A program made the position numbers and the translations under genes. A model generated the notes under the pieces. The model saw only the letters and a program-made list of their open reading frames with translations, had not been told where the DNA came from and made no database searches. A DNA stretch of 30,197 nucleotides from DSBN01 sp041686355 (lineage in GTDB: Bacteria; Spirochaetota; Spirochaetia; DSM-16054; Sediminispirochaetaceae). The stretch spans positions 1 through 30,197 of the forward strand of contig JAWLDZ010000024.1 in NCBI GenBank assembly GCA_041686355.1, given 5' to 3'. Shown piece by piece: positions 21,706 through 30,134 of this stretch (positions are counted from its first letter, which is position 1; every line of letters starts with the position of its first letter).

Positions 21706-21870
21706 AATTTAACGTTTAATCTCAATAGTGTCAAGTATTCTGTTAGAATTTTTGAGTATATTCTGATAATTTTACTGAAGTCGACTGGAAAAAGCCTTAA
21801 CTTCTCTTAACTCCACCGAGATATCTCTCCCTTATTTTAGAGATGTAACATCAGGCTAAGCTCTGCACGT

Positions 21871-24051
21871 TCAGCCGCGAAAGCGCAGCAGCCAAGTACG
21901 GTGAATTTTTTTATTCCTTGAAAAATCTTGGGGGAGGGTCTCCAAGCTAATCTCTTTAATGTCAAACAAATCATACAGGGCTGGGTCAAGGTGGAAGCGA
22001 CGGTAATTGTTTGAAAACAGTATTTCCCCCGAAGATTTAAGGCGGTCCGCTGCAAGAGTTAGCAGACGCAAATGGTCTCTCTGTACATCGAACACATTCT
22101 CGTCGCTTCTACGGTTTGAGAAGGTGGGCGGGTCCACAAAAATGAGGTCGTATGTCTCGAAATCGGAAGAAAGAAACTCGAAGACATCTCGTCGAACAAA
22201 TAAATGTGAATCTGAGGTATAACGGTTCAAAGAAAAATTCTTTTTTCCCCACTCAAGATAAGTATTACTGGTATCAACTGAAACGGTTTTTACTGCTCCG
22301 CCATCTGCAGCGTAAACACTGGCGGTACAGGTATAAGCAAATAGATTCAAAAATTTGACTTGATCAGATTTTTCCCGAATAATTGACCTGGTAATCCGAT
22401 GGTCGAGAAACAGTCCTGTATCCAAATAATCAGTAAAATTAACATAAAACTTGAGTCCTCCCTCTTTCACAATAAAGAACTCATGCTCGGCGCTCATTTT
22501 TGAATATTGGGAAGCGCCCTTCTGACGTTTTCGCTGCTTCAGAAAGATACTGTCTTTTTCAATTTCAAAACATTGGGGAATGGCTGCGAGCAGCTCCTGT
22601 AAACGCTGTTCGGCGACCTCCGGTTCAATCTCTTTGGGAGGAGCATATTCTTGAACTACCACATCACGCTCTTCGTACACATCCACAGCGGCCGCATATT
22701 GGGGTATATCCGCATCGTATATGCGGTAACAACTCACACCGTTTTTCTTAAGATACTTTTTTAAGAGGCGCTTATTCTTTGAAATGCGGTTAACCAGCAT
22801 ATTTATTCCGGATGTCTGATCGTCATCTTGAACAGGCGGACTGCCTTGGGCGAAAGCAGAGCTACCTTCAGCATTCTCCGGGGGAACAAATGAATTGGCA
22901 TCGTCAAGGGTAATTCTTACCAGCACAATTTTCAGGTTTCCATTGTACATTGTATTAATTCTATCGGCGCGCAGGCCTAACTGTTTGGCCGCAGCCTTAT
23001 CAGGAGCTAAAATCGCGGCGGTATAATTGGTAAAATGTTCTTTTAACCATTTACCAAACTGCGAAAAAAGTACATCCACCTCCTCACGCCTTTGCAGGCG
23101 TACCCCATAGGGTGGGTTGGCAACTATCAGCCCTGGTGCAGAAGCAAGCGGAGGTATTTCCAAGTGCTCGAACGGTTGGGTTTTTAACTGAATTTTATCC
23201 GAAAGCCCGGCCCGCATAATATTTTCAACAGCCGCATCAACAGCCTTCCGACTTTTGTCAGAGCCATAAATCGGAGGTATCTGCGAAATCCCCTGCGCCC
23301 GGTCTGTTTCAGCCTCAGCGCGGACAGCATTCCAGGTATTGGTTTCATGGTCTTTCCAAGACTCAAAGCCGAAGCGCCTTCTCAGCAATCCGGGGGCAAT
23401 ATTACCGGCTATCAGCGCAGCTTCGATCGGCAGAGTCCCTGATCCGCACATTGGATCAATCAGCGCCCCTCCCTGAGCTGCAATCTCCGGCCAGCCCGCT
23501 TTGATGAGCATACCCGCGGCACTCGTCTCTCGCAGCGGTGCTTGAGTGCCGCTTAAGCGGTACCCGCGTCTATGCAGGCTGTCACCGGACAAATCTAAGT
23601 ATACAATGGCACTCTGTTTTTCCGTATGCAGATGAAAACGTATGTCCGGATTTTCGACGTTCACATTAGGCCGCTCGCCGCAGCTCTTCCGAAAGGAGTC
23701 TACAACTGCATCTTTTACCTTGAGCGCTGCATAATTAGCATTTTTTACCCTCGATTTAGATACATTTGCATCGATGGCAAAGGTTGATGACAGTAAAAAG
23801 AGATCTTTCCAGGACACTTCAGCTGCACCGGTATAAATATCGTCTTCGTGGATAAACTCAAACTCATGCAGTTTCAGAAGCACCCGTGACCCAACTCTAG
23901 ACCACATGCAGAGCTGATAGGCAGTACCTAAATTACCTCTAGCACGACAGCCGGCAACTGTTTGCTTTATATCGGAGGCACCCAGTGCTTCCAGCTCATC
24001 CTTCAAAAGTGGTTCGAGATAACGGGTGCAGGTAACAAACAGCGTATACAT
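21871..24051 (-). CDS. rlmL: Fused 23S rRNA methyltransferase RlmKL (m2G2445 / m7G2069)
   Basis: The 726-residue protein joins two SAM-dependent methyltransferases, as in E. coli RlmKL. The N-terminal part has a THUMP-type RNA-binding region (about 50-155) and an RlmL/N2-guanine methylase with DPMCGSGT (199-206) and NPPYG (312-316). A variable linker (about 385-420) leads to the RlmK half with LNLFAYTCTA (568-577) and VDPPTFSN (639-646). I chose the ATG at 24051: AGGTGA lies 5 nt upstream and the N-terminus MYTLFVTCTR aligns with E. coli RlmL. A GTG at 24060, directly after the HAD stop, is the alternative. It is last in a Nudix-HAD-rlmKL operon. No hairpin with a T-run was seen behind it. 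Confidence 0.92.
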   Translation of the reverse strand: MYTLFVTCTRYLEPLLKDELEALGASDIKQTVAGCRARGNLGTAYQLCMWSRVGSRVLLKLHEFEFIHEDDIYTGAAEVSWKDLFLLSSTFAIDANVSKSRVKNANYAALKVKDAVVDSFRKSCGERPNVNVENPDIRFHLHTEKQSAIVYLDLSGDSLHRRGYRLSGTQAPLRETSAAGMLIKAGWPEIAAQGGALIDPMCGSGTLPIEAALIAGNIAPGLLRRRFGFESWKDHETNTWNAVRAEAETDRAQGISQIPPIYGSDKSRKAVDAAVENIMRAGLSDKIQLKTQPFEHLEIPPLASAPGLIVANPPYGVRLQRREEVDVLFSQFGKWLKEHFTNYTAAILAPDKAAAKQLGLRADRINTMYNGNLKIVLVRITLDDANSFVPPENAEGSSAFAQGSPPVQDDDQTSGINMLVNRISKNKRLLKKYLKKNGVSCYRIYDADIPQYAAAVDVYEERDVVVQEYAPPKEIEPEVAEQRLQELLAAIPQCFEIEKDSIFLKQRKRQKGASQYSKMSAEHEFFIVKEGGLKFYVNFTDYLDTGLFLDHRITRSIIREKSDQVKFLNLFAYTCTASVYAADGGAVKTVSVDTSNTYLEWGKKNFSLNRYTSDSHLFVRRDVFEFLSSDFETYDLIFVDPPTFSNRRSDENVFDVQRDHLRLLTLAADRLKSSGEILFSNNYRRFHLDPALYDLFDIKEISLETLPQDFSRNKKIHRTWLLRFRG

Positions 24052-24060
24052 GGTTCTCAC

Positions 24061-24789
24061 CTATTCATCTACCAATTGAACATCCGGGGGCAGATTGTAA
24101 ATGACATCCTTACGTTCTACTACAATCCGACTTTTTTTAAACAGCTCCGCGTTTGTTTTTATACTGTCTAACAGCTCGTGGGTTGGGTTAATAGCTATTG
24201 GTCTCCCAACCCTCTGCAGCATCGATAGATCTCCATTTGTATCCCCATACGCATAGCTTTCAGCTAGATCGATGTTGTACTCCTGCACCAGCTGGTATAT
24301 TGCCCTGTTTTTACTCTGCGAATCCCACATCGGAACAACCTCTCCGGTAAAACGGCCCTGCGGATCCAGCAGGTATTCAGCTCCCCGATATGCATCTATA
24401 CCGAACTTTTCGGCCATTTTTGACACTAAAAAGGTTGGGCTGCCAGAAATAAAGAATACCTTATGCAGATTATCCTGGTGCCATTTAATGCGGTCCCGGG
24501 TAAACTTATACACAATGTCGCCATTTAATCGAATTACCTGGTTACCAATAAACTCTAGATCACTCTGTTTGCGTCCCTTTAACGCTTCAATGTAAATGTC
24601 TATCAACTCCAGCATATAATCTTCATAGTGCCTTACTCGCTTGCGCCACTCTTTATAGGTGTATTTTACATTTGAATGCCATAAACGCGGATCGATTACT
24701 TCGTATTTAACCAATTTCTTAAAATGCTCTATCATTAACGAATTACGATGAAGTGTACCGTCAATGTCAAAAAACGCACCAATGTTCAA
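24061..24789 (-). CDS. HAD-superfamily IB phosphatase (SerB-like)
   Basis: HAD-IB hydrolase with all four motifs: FDIDGT with nucleophile D8 and acid D10, S115 in FISGSP, K160, and D183/D187 in YGDTNGD. The helical cap lies between motifs I and II. It belongs to the phosphoserine-phosphatase-like branch (FDIDGTL and ISGSP are typical), but the substrate could be another small phosphomonoester. The start is a TTG at 24789, preceded by TGAGGA at good spacing, and it places the catalytic motif at the expected distance from the N-terminus. The stop lies just before the rlmKL start region, so the two are coupled. Confidence 0.85.
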   Translation of the reverse strand: MNIGAFFDIDGTLHRNSLMIEHFKKLVKYEVIDPRLWHSNVKYTYKEWRKRVRHYEDYMLELIDIYIEALKGRKQSDLEFIGNQVIRLNGDIVYKFTRDRIKWHQDNLHKVFFISGSPTFLVSKMAEKFGIDAYRGAEYLLDPQGRFTGEVVPMWDSQSKNRAIYQLVQEYNIDLAESYAYGDTNGDLSMLQRVGRPIAINPTHELLDSIKTNAELFKKSRIVVERKDVIYNLPPDVQLVDE

Positions 24790-24825
24790 TTTCGTTCCTC
24801 ACAGTTTGAATTGCTCTTGAGTATT

Positions 24826-25464
24826 TCACAGTTTGTTTTGATGTTCAACTCTACGGTGGATATACACAAACTCACTCAACAGCATTGCAGTGGCTCCCCA
24901 GATACGCCCTTTAGAACTACTGTAATAAGGTGCGGCTATTTTTCCTTGACTGGAAACGAATATCCCCTCTTCAGGATTTTGCAAAATCTCTTTGAGGGGC
25001 AGGGGAAGTATCTCATCTACCTCACTCGGCTGAGGCCGCATTTCGACTTTTCCATAGGCACAGGCAACTACAGGAGTTACCGAATAGTTACTCACAGCTA
25101 CAAAAAGCGGCGACATAACCCCTAGAACAGTAACCTCTTCCGGAGCAATATCGATCTCTTCATGGGCTTCACGCAAAGCGGTCTCGATCGGAAAAATTTC
25201 AGAGCCTTCATGGGCACCACCGGGCAGTGCAATTTGTCCGCCATGAGTACCATTCGCGGTTCGCCGAATAAGGGGGAGGTAAATTTCAGATTCTGATTGA
25301 TAAAGCAGAATAAGCACCGCCGCCGACCGGGAATCATGCGGATTATTCATGTACTGAGCATCAATACGGCCTTTGGGGGCAAGCTGCATATGAACCGACA
25401 GTCCCGGCAGGGTCTCAGAATTTAAAATACTACGCAGTCTGTTGCAATATTTCTCAAACAGCAT
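24826..25464 (-). CDS. Nudix hydrolase, CoA pyrophosphatase (NudL/YeaB) type
   Basis: The Nudix box lies at about residues 82-106 (GGAHEGSEIFPIETALREAH), with REAHEE supplying metal ligands. The preceding THGGQIALPGG matches the HSGQVAFPGG signature of CoA diphosphatases, which cleave CoA to phosphopantetheine and 3',5'-ADP. That signature makes CoA or a derivative the best guess. I chose the ATG at 25464 (212 residues). The longer frame from a TTG at 25500 adds MHKPELIIIITT, which is translated promoter-like sequence. Neither start has a Shine-Dalgarno. A TATAAT ends 10 nt before the ATG, so the mRNA may be nearly leaderless. It is first in the Nudix-HAD-rlmKL operon. Confidence 0.8.
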   Translation of the reverse strand: MLFEKYCNRLRSILNSETLPGLSVHMQLAPKGRIDAQYMNNPHDSRSAAVLILLYQSESEIYLPLIRRTANGTHGGQIALPGGAHEGSEIFPIETALREAHEEIDIAPEEVTVLGVMSPLFVAVSNYSVTPVVACAYGKVEMRPQPSEVDEILPLPLKEILQNPEEGIFVSSQGKIAAPYYSSSKGRIWGATAMLLSEFVYIHRRVEHQNKL

Positions 25465-25474
25465 TGTCGTAATT

Positions 25475-25480
25475 ATTATA
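25475..25480 (-). promoter_or_regulatory. -10 box for the Nudix-HAD-rlmKL operon
   Basis: TATAAT on the minus strand with only 10 nt between it and the ATG at 25464. The best -35 candidate (TTGCAT, 25500-25495) is only 14 bp away, so the promoter is incomplete by standard rules. Confidence 0.4.
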
Positions 25481-25513
25481 ATTAATTCCGGCTTATGCAA
25501 CTACCATGAAAGC

Positions 25514-25545
25514 AAAAAAATGGGCCCGTCGAATGGACGGACCCA
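25514..25545 (-). terminator. Terminator of the lacI/GH13/SBP operon
   Basis: On the minus strand TGGGTCCGTC pairs with GACGGGCCCA (one mismatch in 10, 5-nt loop) and is followed by seven Ts. It lies 41 bp after the binding-protein stop codon. Confidence 0.88.
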
Positions 25546-25585
25546 CTTAATCAATACCCGATTAATCAGTAGCGCACGGATGTTG

Positions 25586-26965
25586 TTATTCCTCTTCGGG
25601 CCAGGCCTGGTCGATACTCTCTAGGGCATTTTCCAATTCATCGCCGCTGACCCAGTTAGTCATCTGCTTCCAAAAGGCGCCGGCACCTACTTGTCCGGGC
25701 ATCATATCCGATCCGTCAAAGCGGAAGGTATCGGCATTATGCAGAATCTCGGCATATTTTCGGTTCGCCTCTGTTGGATACCATTCGAGTTTCGCATCCT
25801 TATGCGGAGCAACTACGCCACCCGATTGAACCCATTCTTTTATTGAATCGCCGGTCGAGAGAAAACGCATAACCGCCCGTACTTCCGGACGATCTGTGAA
25901 GGCTCCCATAATGTCGCCAGCTCCAAGTACCGGGCGACCTTCTTCTTCATCGATAGGCGGCAGATAGAAGAAATCGATATCCTCGCCGACCGTGGTACCC
26001 TCAGGGAAAAAATCGGTAATGAAGCTTGCCTGTCGATGCAGCATAGCCCGGGGAGGATCAGTAAATAATGGTTCTACAGCGTCGCCAAAGGGTACAGTCA
26101 AAATACTATTCCTTCCCCCTACAACTAAATCATCATCGAACCAGATGTCCGCCATAATATTACAGGCCCGTCTCACTTCCTCCGAATTAAATGGAAGTTC
26201 TCCGCGTACCCAGGCATCGTACTTTTCCGGAGACACGGTTCTCAGCATGATATCTTCCAGCCAATCCGTCGCAACCCAGCCGGTTGCACCGGAGCTCTCT
26301 ATACCGATCGACCATGGGGTATAGCCATCATCAACCATTTGCCGAGATAGTTCCATCATCTCATCCCAAGTTTCCGGTACTTCGTATCCTGCCTCGTTAA
26401 ACTCCTGTTTTGGATACCATACGAGACTCTTCACATTTGCCCGGTACCATACTCCTGCCATAGTGTCATCAATAGTGGCGATATCTATCCAGCTTTGGTC
26501 ATAATGCTCTTCCAAATACCCATCTTCAAACCAGCCGCTGATGTCCTGCACTTTACCCCGCGACACAAAGTCCTGCAGTAGTCCGGGCTGGGGAAAAGCT
26601 GCGATATCCGGTGGATCTCCACCTTCGACTCTCACGGTAATCAGTGACTCAAAATCACTCGAACCTTCGTAGCGCACGTCAATGCCGGTGGCTTCCTCAA
26701 ACTTTACCAAGCTTTCATCGAAAAGATTGGAACCAGGTTCTACAAATGCCCCAAAAATGTTAACTTTAGTGCCGGACAGGTCTTTGCCATTTGTCCAGGG
26801 GTTGTCGGTTAGGTTAGAACCGGCAGCCCCGCTTTTTTCTTGGTCCTGCTTATCGGCAGTTTCTGAGTCCTGGCCGCAGGCGCTCACGAACAACAGTAAC
26901 CAACTTAAGATTAGTACCAACAAGAGCTGGATCGCTCTTTTTGGAACCCTTTTTTTCAGCAACAT
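25586..26965 (-). CDS. Alpha-glucoside ABC transporter substrate-binding lipoprotein (AglE-like)
   Basis: Extracellular solute-binding protein family 1. The signal peptide ends in the lipobox FVSAC, lipidated at C30. The mature protein strongly resembles AglE of rhizobial alpha-glucoside uptake: PDIAAFPQPGLL, KSLVWYPK, ATGWVATDWLEDIMLR, HRQASFITDFFPEGT, FRFDGSDMMP and GAGAFWKQM. It should capture sucrose, maltose, trehalose or isomaltose-type sugars and deliver them to a permease. AGGAGG lies about 9 nt before the ATG. It begins 43 bp after the GH13 stop, and this gap contains a TATTTA-A-TAAATA palindrome (26980-26992). It is the last gene of the operon before a terminator; no permease or ATPase gene follows, so those subunits are encoded elsewhere. 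Confidence 0.9.
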   Translation of the reverse strand: MLLKKRVPKRAIQLLLVLILSWLLLFVSACGQDSETADKQDQEKSGAAGSNLTDNPWTNGKDLSGTKVNIFGAFVEPGSNLFDESLVKFEEATGIDVRYEGSSDFESLITVRVEGGDPPDIAAFPQPGLLQDFVSRGKVQDISGWFEDGYLEEHYDQSWIDIATIDDTMAGVWYRANVKSLVWYPKQEFNEAGYEVPETWDEMMELSRQMVDDGYTPWSIGIESSGATGWVATDWLEDIMLRTVSPEKYDAWVRGELPFNSEEVRRACNIMADIWFDDDLVVGGRNSILTVPFGDAVEPLFTDPPRAMLHRQASFITDFFPEGTTVGEDIDFFYLPPIDEEEGRPVLGAGDIMGAFTDRPEVRAVMRFLSTGDSIKEWVQSGGVVAPHKDAKLEWYPTEANRKYAEILHNADTFRFDGSDMMPGQVGAGAFWKQMTNWVSGDELENALESIDQAWPEEE

Positions 26966-27008
26966 AATGTTACTCCTCCTATTTAATAAATAGATTTATC
27001 TGAAGCCT

Positions 27009-28751
27009 CTATGATTTGTAGATTCGCAGGATACACGCCTCATAGGGTCTCAAATTTAAAACACTTTCCTTTAATTCCTGTTCTTGGAATTCGGATCTTC
27101 TATAATTGGAGTATTCTAACTCCGTCGTGAACCCTTCCGGCAGAGAGGCCGCCAGAAGGGATAGCCGGCTCTTTGCATCCCGGGTACTCATATTTGCATA
27201 TATTAGGTGGTCTCCCTGCTGATGACGCTTTATAAACGCTATAAGTTGCTCATGCTCCCTCTCCACCGGTTCAAAACGACCGTGTACGAGGGCTGCGGTG
27301 TTCTTACGTAATGAGATTAGTTTCTGATATTCCCTATACACCGATCGCTCAGCAGCAAGATCCTTCTCTACATTTATGTGTGTATATCGGCGCCCCATGG
27401 GAATCCAGGGCTTTGTGCTGGAGAATCCCCCATAGCCTCTTCCATTCCACTGCATGGGACTTCGAGCGTTATCACGGCTCATATAGCGTATAATATCCAA
27501 CAGCTCATCTTCGTCCCTGCCACGTTCCCGCTCTAAAGCAAAGAAATTCAGAGTATCAACATCCCTGTAATCAAATATTGAACGAAAATCGGCATTCGGC
27601 ATTCCAATCTCTTCGCCATAGTAGATAAAGGGCGTTCCGGTGAGGCTGAGGAGGATTACCGCCAATAACGTGGCTGACTCAAAACGGTATTCATCATCAT
27701 CGGTCAGGCGGCTAAGGGCCCGGGGCTGATCGTGGTTGGAGAGAAAATTGGCAGGCCATGCAGTTCCTTCTAGACCTTGCTGCCAGCGGGATAGCCTTCC
27801 AGCAAAATCCGCAGCGGTCCATGATTGTAAGTCCCATTTTCCACCAATTCCGTGATCGATTTCCATGAGCTCCATCTGAAACACCGCATCAAGTTCTTTC
27901 CTGTCCAAACTCGAAAGGGCTATTACATCCTCAAATCCAGCTCCAGGACATTCGCCGACCGCAAATTTGGATGGGTCACTCAGCACCTGTTCCCGCATCT
28001 CCTTTAGATATGTGTGGAGTTCCGGTCCGTTTATAAAGTAGGGGGTTCCTTTTATCGCCAGTTCATCTAATTCACGAATGTCATCAGGAAAGGAGCTGTC
28101 TTTGCTGATCATATTGATCACATCCATTCGAAATCCGTCAATTCCGCGGGAAAACCACCAGTTCATAACTCTGAAGACTTCTTCACGGACCTTCGGGTTA
28201 GCCCAATTTAGATCAGCCTGATGCTCGTCAAAAAGGTGAAGATAATACTGCCCTCGCAGAGGATCATACTTCCAAGCGGAACCTCCAAAAAAAGAGTTCC
28301 AGTTGTTCGGTGGCTCCGCTCCATTCTCTCGGCCATTATGCCAAATATAGAAATCACCATGGGGGCCTTGCGGATTCCGTCGAGAGTCTTGAAACCAGTC
28401 GTGTTCCGTACTCGTATGGTTGACCACCAAATCCATTATGACTTTCATACCCTGGTCATGAAAGGCATCTAAGAGCTCAGTAAAATCCTCAAAGGTTCCA
28501 TATTCTGGATTGATAGCCTGATAATTACTGATATCATAGCCAAAATCGTTATTAGGGCTTGGATAAATCGGATTCAGCCAGACTGCATCGATCCCTAGAT
28601 TGTTAAGATAGGGAATTTTGTCTTTAATTCCTTGCAGGTCACCTATGCCGTCTCCATTTGAATCATTAAAACTCCTTGGATAAATTTGGTAAAAAACGGC
28701 ATTCTGCCACCATTTACTATCTGTCAAGGAGTTATTCTTTTTGTTCTGCAT
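27009..28751 (-). CDS. GH13 alpha-glucosidase, probably oligo-1,6-glucosidase type
   Basis: Cytoplasmic glycoside hydrolase family 13 enzyme of 580 residues with no signal peptide. The calcium-site motif NDSNGDGIGDLQG lies near residue 29. Conserved region I is DLVVNH (107-112), region II GFRMDV with nucleophile D210, region III VGEC with acid/base E267, region IV SNHD with H340 and D341, and region V QADLNW. Val directly after the nucleophile (V211) is the residue associated with alpha-1,6 specificity in this subfamily; alpha-1,4 enzymes usually have Ala or Thr. It would split imported isomaltose-type or related sugars. GAGAGG sits 4 nt before the ATG. The start codon lies inside the end of the lacI-type gene (20-bp overlap), so translation is coupled. 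Confidence 0.92.
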   Translation of the reverse strand: MQNKKNNSLTDSKWWQNAVFYQIYPRSFNDSNGDGIGDLQGIKDKIPYLNNLGIDAVWLNPIYPSPNNDFGYDISNYQAINPEYGTFEDFTELLDAFHDQGMKVIMDLVVNHTSTEHDWFQDSRRNPQGPHGDFYIWHNGRENGAEPPNNWNSFFGGSAWKYDPLRGQYYLHLFDEHQADLNWANPKVREEVFRVMNWWFSRGIDGFRMDVINMISKDSSFPDDIRELDELAIKGTPYFINGPELHTYLKEMREQVLSDPSKFAVGECPGAGFEDVIALSSLDRKELDAVFQMELMEIDHGIGGKWDLQSWTAADFAGRLSRWQQGLEGTAWPANFLSNHDQPRALSRLTDDDEYRFESATLLAVILLSLTGTPFIYYGEEIGMPNADFRSIFDYRDVDTLNFFALERERGRDEDELLDIIRYMSRDNARSPMQWNGRGYGGFSSTKPWIPMGRRYTHINVEKDLAAERSVYREYQKLISLRKNTAALVHGRFEPVEREHEQLIAFIKRHQQGDHLIYANMSTRDAKSRLSLLAASLPEGFTTELEYSNYRRSEFQEQELKESVLNLRPYEACILRIYKS

Positions 28752-30025
28752 TTACCTCTCTCCGTTGATCACTGGTGTGTATATTCTTGTCCAGTACTTT
28801 CTGCTTCAGACCGGACAAGACAGTTGGGGCGGTATCCCTGATCACTAAATAGGGCTGCACAATTNNNNNNNNNNNNNNNNNNNNNNNNNNNNNNNNNNNN
28901 NNNNNNNNNNNNNNNNNNNNNNNNNNNNNNNNNNNNNNNNNNNNNNNNNNNNNNNNNNNNNNNNTGATCACTGGTGTGTATATTCTTGTCCAGTACTTTC
29001 TGCTTCAGACCGGACAAGACAGTTGGGGCGGTATCCCTGATCACTAAATAGGGCTGCACAATTTTTTGAAGCACCTTGTTCTGTTCAGCCCCCTCCAACA
29101 TCTCTACCAAACGGCTGCAAGCACTGCGGACTATCTCTTTATGGGGCTGGTGGACAGTGGTAAGCTGCGGCGAGATTAAGCTGCTCATACGAATGTCATC
29201 GTAGCCCACCAACAGAATGTCCTGTGGAATTTTAACTCCAAGTGCCGCCAGCGACTCCATTACTCCAAAGGCGGTAATATCGGCTTGTACAAAAATACCG
29301 TCTATTTTATTCAGCTGTGCTTTATACTGCTGTACTGCCTCATATCCGGCACTATAGGTTGCGTCACAGGAGTACACAAGCTGTTCATACACTGGCAGTC
29401 CTGCATCGGCATGGGCCCGGCGGTATCCAGCTGTTCGCTCCCTAAACTGACGTTCTCTTTCGGTGATGCATAAAATACGTTGACAACCGTGCTGCAGGAG
29501 GTGCTGTGTGCCAATATATCCTCCATGTTCATGATCTGCATATACATAATTTATATTGCGCGACTCAAATCCATACGGCAGAAAGTGCAGCAGCACAAAG
29601 GGGAGGCCTGATTTTTCAATTGCTCCGTAGTCTGAGGGTTCAAAATCTGGTTGTATAAGTAAAATCCCATCGACTTTTCCCTGGAGTATCAGGCGGCGAA
29701 TATTGCTCTCGCCGTTGGAACGGTTCTTAGTAAAAGTTACAATTGGATCAAGCCCGGCCTCTTCGAGAATCTCACGGATATTTCTTAAAAGCATGCCGGC
29801 ATAATAGAAATTATCCTCATTATCCAGAGACTCAGGATAGATAACCCCTATTGTACTGTTACGGCTGGTGGCCAGGCTGCGGGCACTCATATTTATTTCG
29901 AAATCGTACATTTCCGCAAGGGCTTTTATTTTGTCCCGGGTGCTTTTGGAAATCGACGGGTGATCATTGAGGCTCCTGGATACGGTAGAAAGACTTGTAC
30001 CTGCCATCCGTGCAATATCTTTCAT
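28732..30025 (-). CDS. LacI-family transcriptional regulator (interrupted by an assembly gap)
   Basis: The N-terminal LacI helix-turn-helix (MKDIARMAGTSLSTVSRSL) and hinge (ARSLATSRNSTIGVI) precede a periplasmic-binding-protein-like sensor domain (about 60-335). The frame runs from the ATG at 30025 through 28965 into 100 Ns. The 99 bp on each side of the gap are identical, and joining them once gives an uninterrupted 364-residue protein ending at 28732, normal for the family. Without this correction the frame continues past the gap out of phase and gains a false tail. The corrected end overlaps the GH13 start by 20 bp. It probably represses its own operon through the two sites at 30068-30080 and 30121-30134. 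The effector is likely an alpha-glucoside or its product. The Shine-Dalgarno is weak. Confidence 0.88.
28766..28864. repeat. 99-bp direct repeat, copy next to GH13
   Basis: Identical to 28965-29063 over all 99 bases. It encodes the C-terminal residues of the LacI-type regulator and lies directly against the N run. It is best explained as an unmerged contig overlap. Confidence 0.95.
28865..28964. other. Assembly gap of exactly 100 Ns
   Basis: The round length is the usual placeholder for a gap of unknown size. The flanking 99-bp identity suggests that no sequence is actually missing. Confidence 0.97.
28965..29063. repeat. 99-bp direct repeat, copy inside the LacI reading frame
   Basis: Second copy of the 28766-28864 sequence, in frame with the main body of the regulator. 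In both copies the minus-strand frame reads KIVQPYLVIRD or part of it, so collapsing them restores one gene. Confidence 0.95.
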
Positions 30026-30067
30026 TGTTACCCGATTGATAAGACACCCTCTCAGAATTGGATTAAA

Positions 30068-30080
30068 ACAAGCGGTTGCA
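30068..30080. promoter_or_regulatory. LacI-type operator 1
   Basis: ACAAGCGGTTGCA: an imperfect palindrome with the central CG step and CAA-N4-TTG core typical of LacI-family sites. It lies between the -10 box and the start codon of the regulator, 43 bp upstream of the ATG. Confidence 0.65.
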
Positions 30081-30102
30081 TGATATAAGTACTTGGATAG
30101 TT

Positions 30103-30108
30103 ATTATA
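30103..30108 (-). promoter_or_regulatory. -10 box of the lacI/GH13/SBP operon
   Basis: Perfect TATAAT on the minus strand between the two operators. The expected -35 position falls in operator 2, where no good -35 match exists, so the promoter may be weak or need help. Confidence 0.55.
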
Positions 30109-30120
30109 TAGTAGGTATTG

Positions 30121-30134
30121 CGCAAGCGATTGCA
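30121..30134. promoter_or_regulatory. LacI-type operator 2
   Basis: CGCAAGCGATTGCA, core GCAA-GCGA-TTGC with central CG. It covers the expected -35 region of the operon promoter. Its centre is 54 bp from that of operator 1, close to five helical turns. Confidence 0.68.

Noticed and set aside
24052..24060. GTG start of rlmKL directly after the HAD stop
   Set aside because: It leaves no ribosome-binding site, while the ATG at 24051 has AGGTGA at proper distance and matches the family N-terminus.
28769..28864. C-terminal tail of the LacI frame read through the N run
   Set aside because: The 199-bp artefact (100 Ns plus a duplicated 99 bp) shifts the frame, so this tail is the regulator's own sequence read out of phase.
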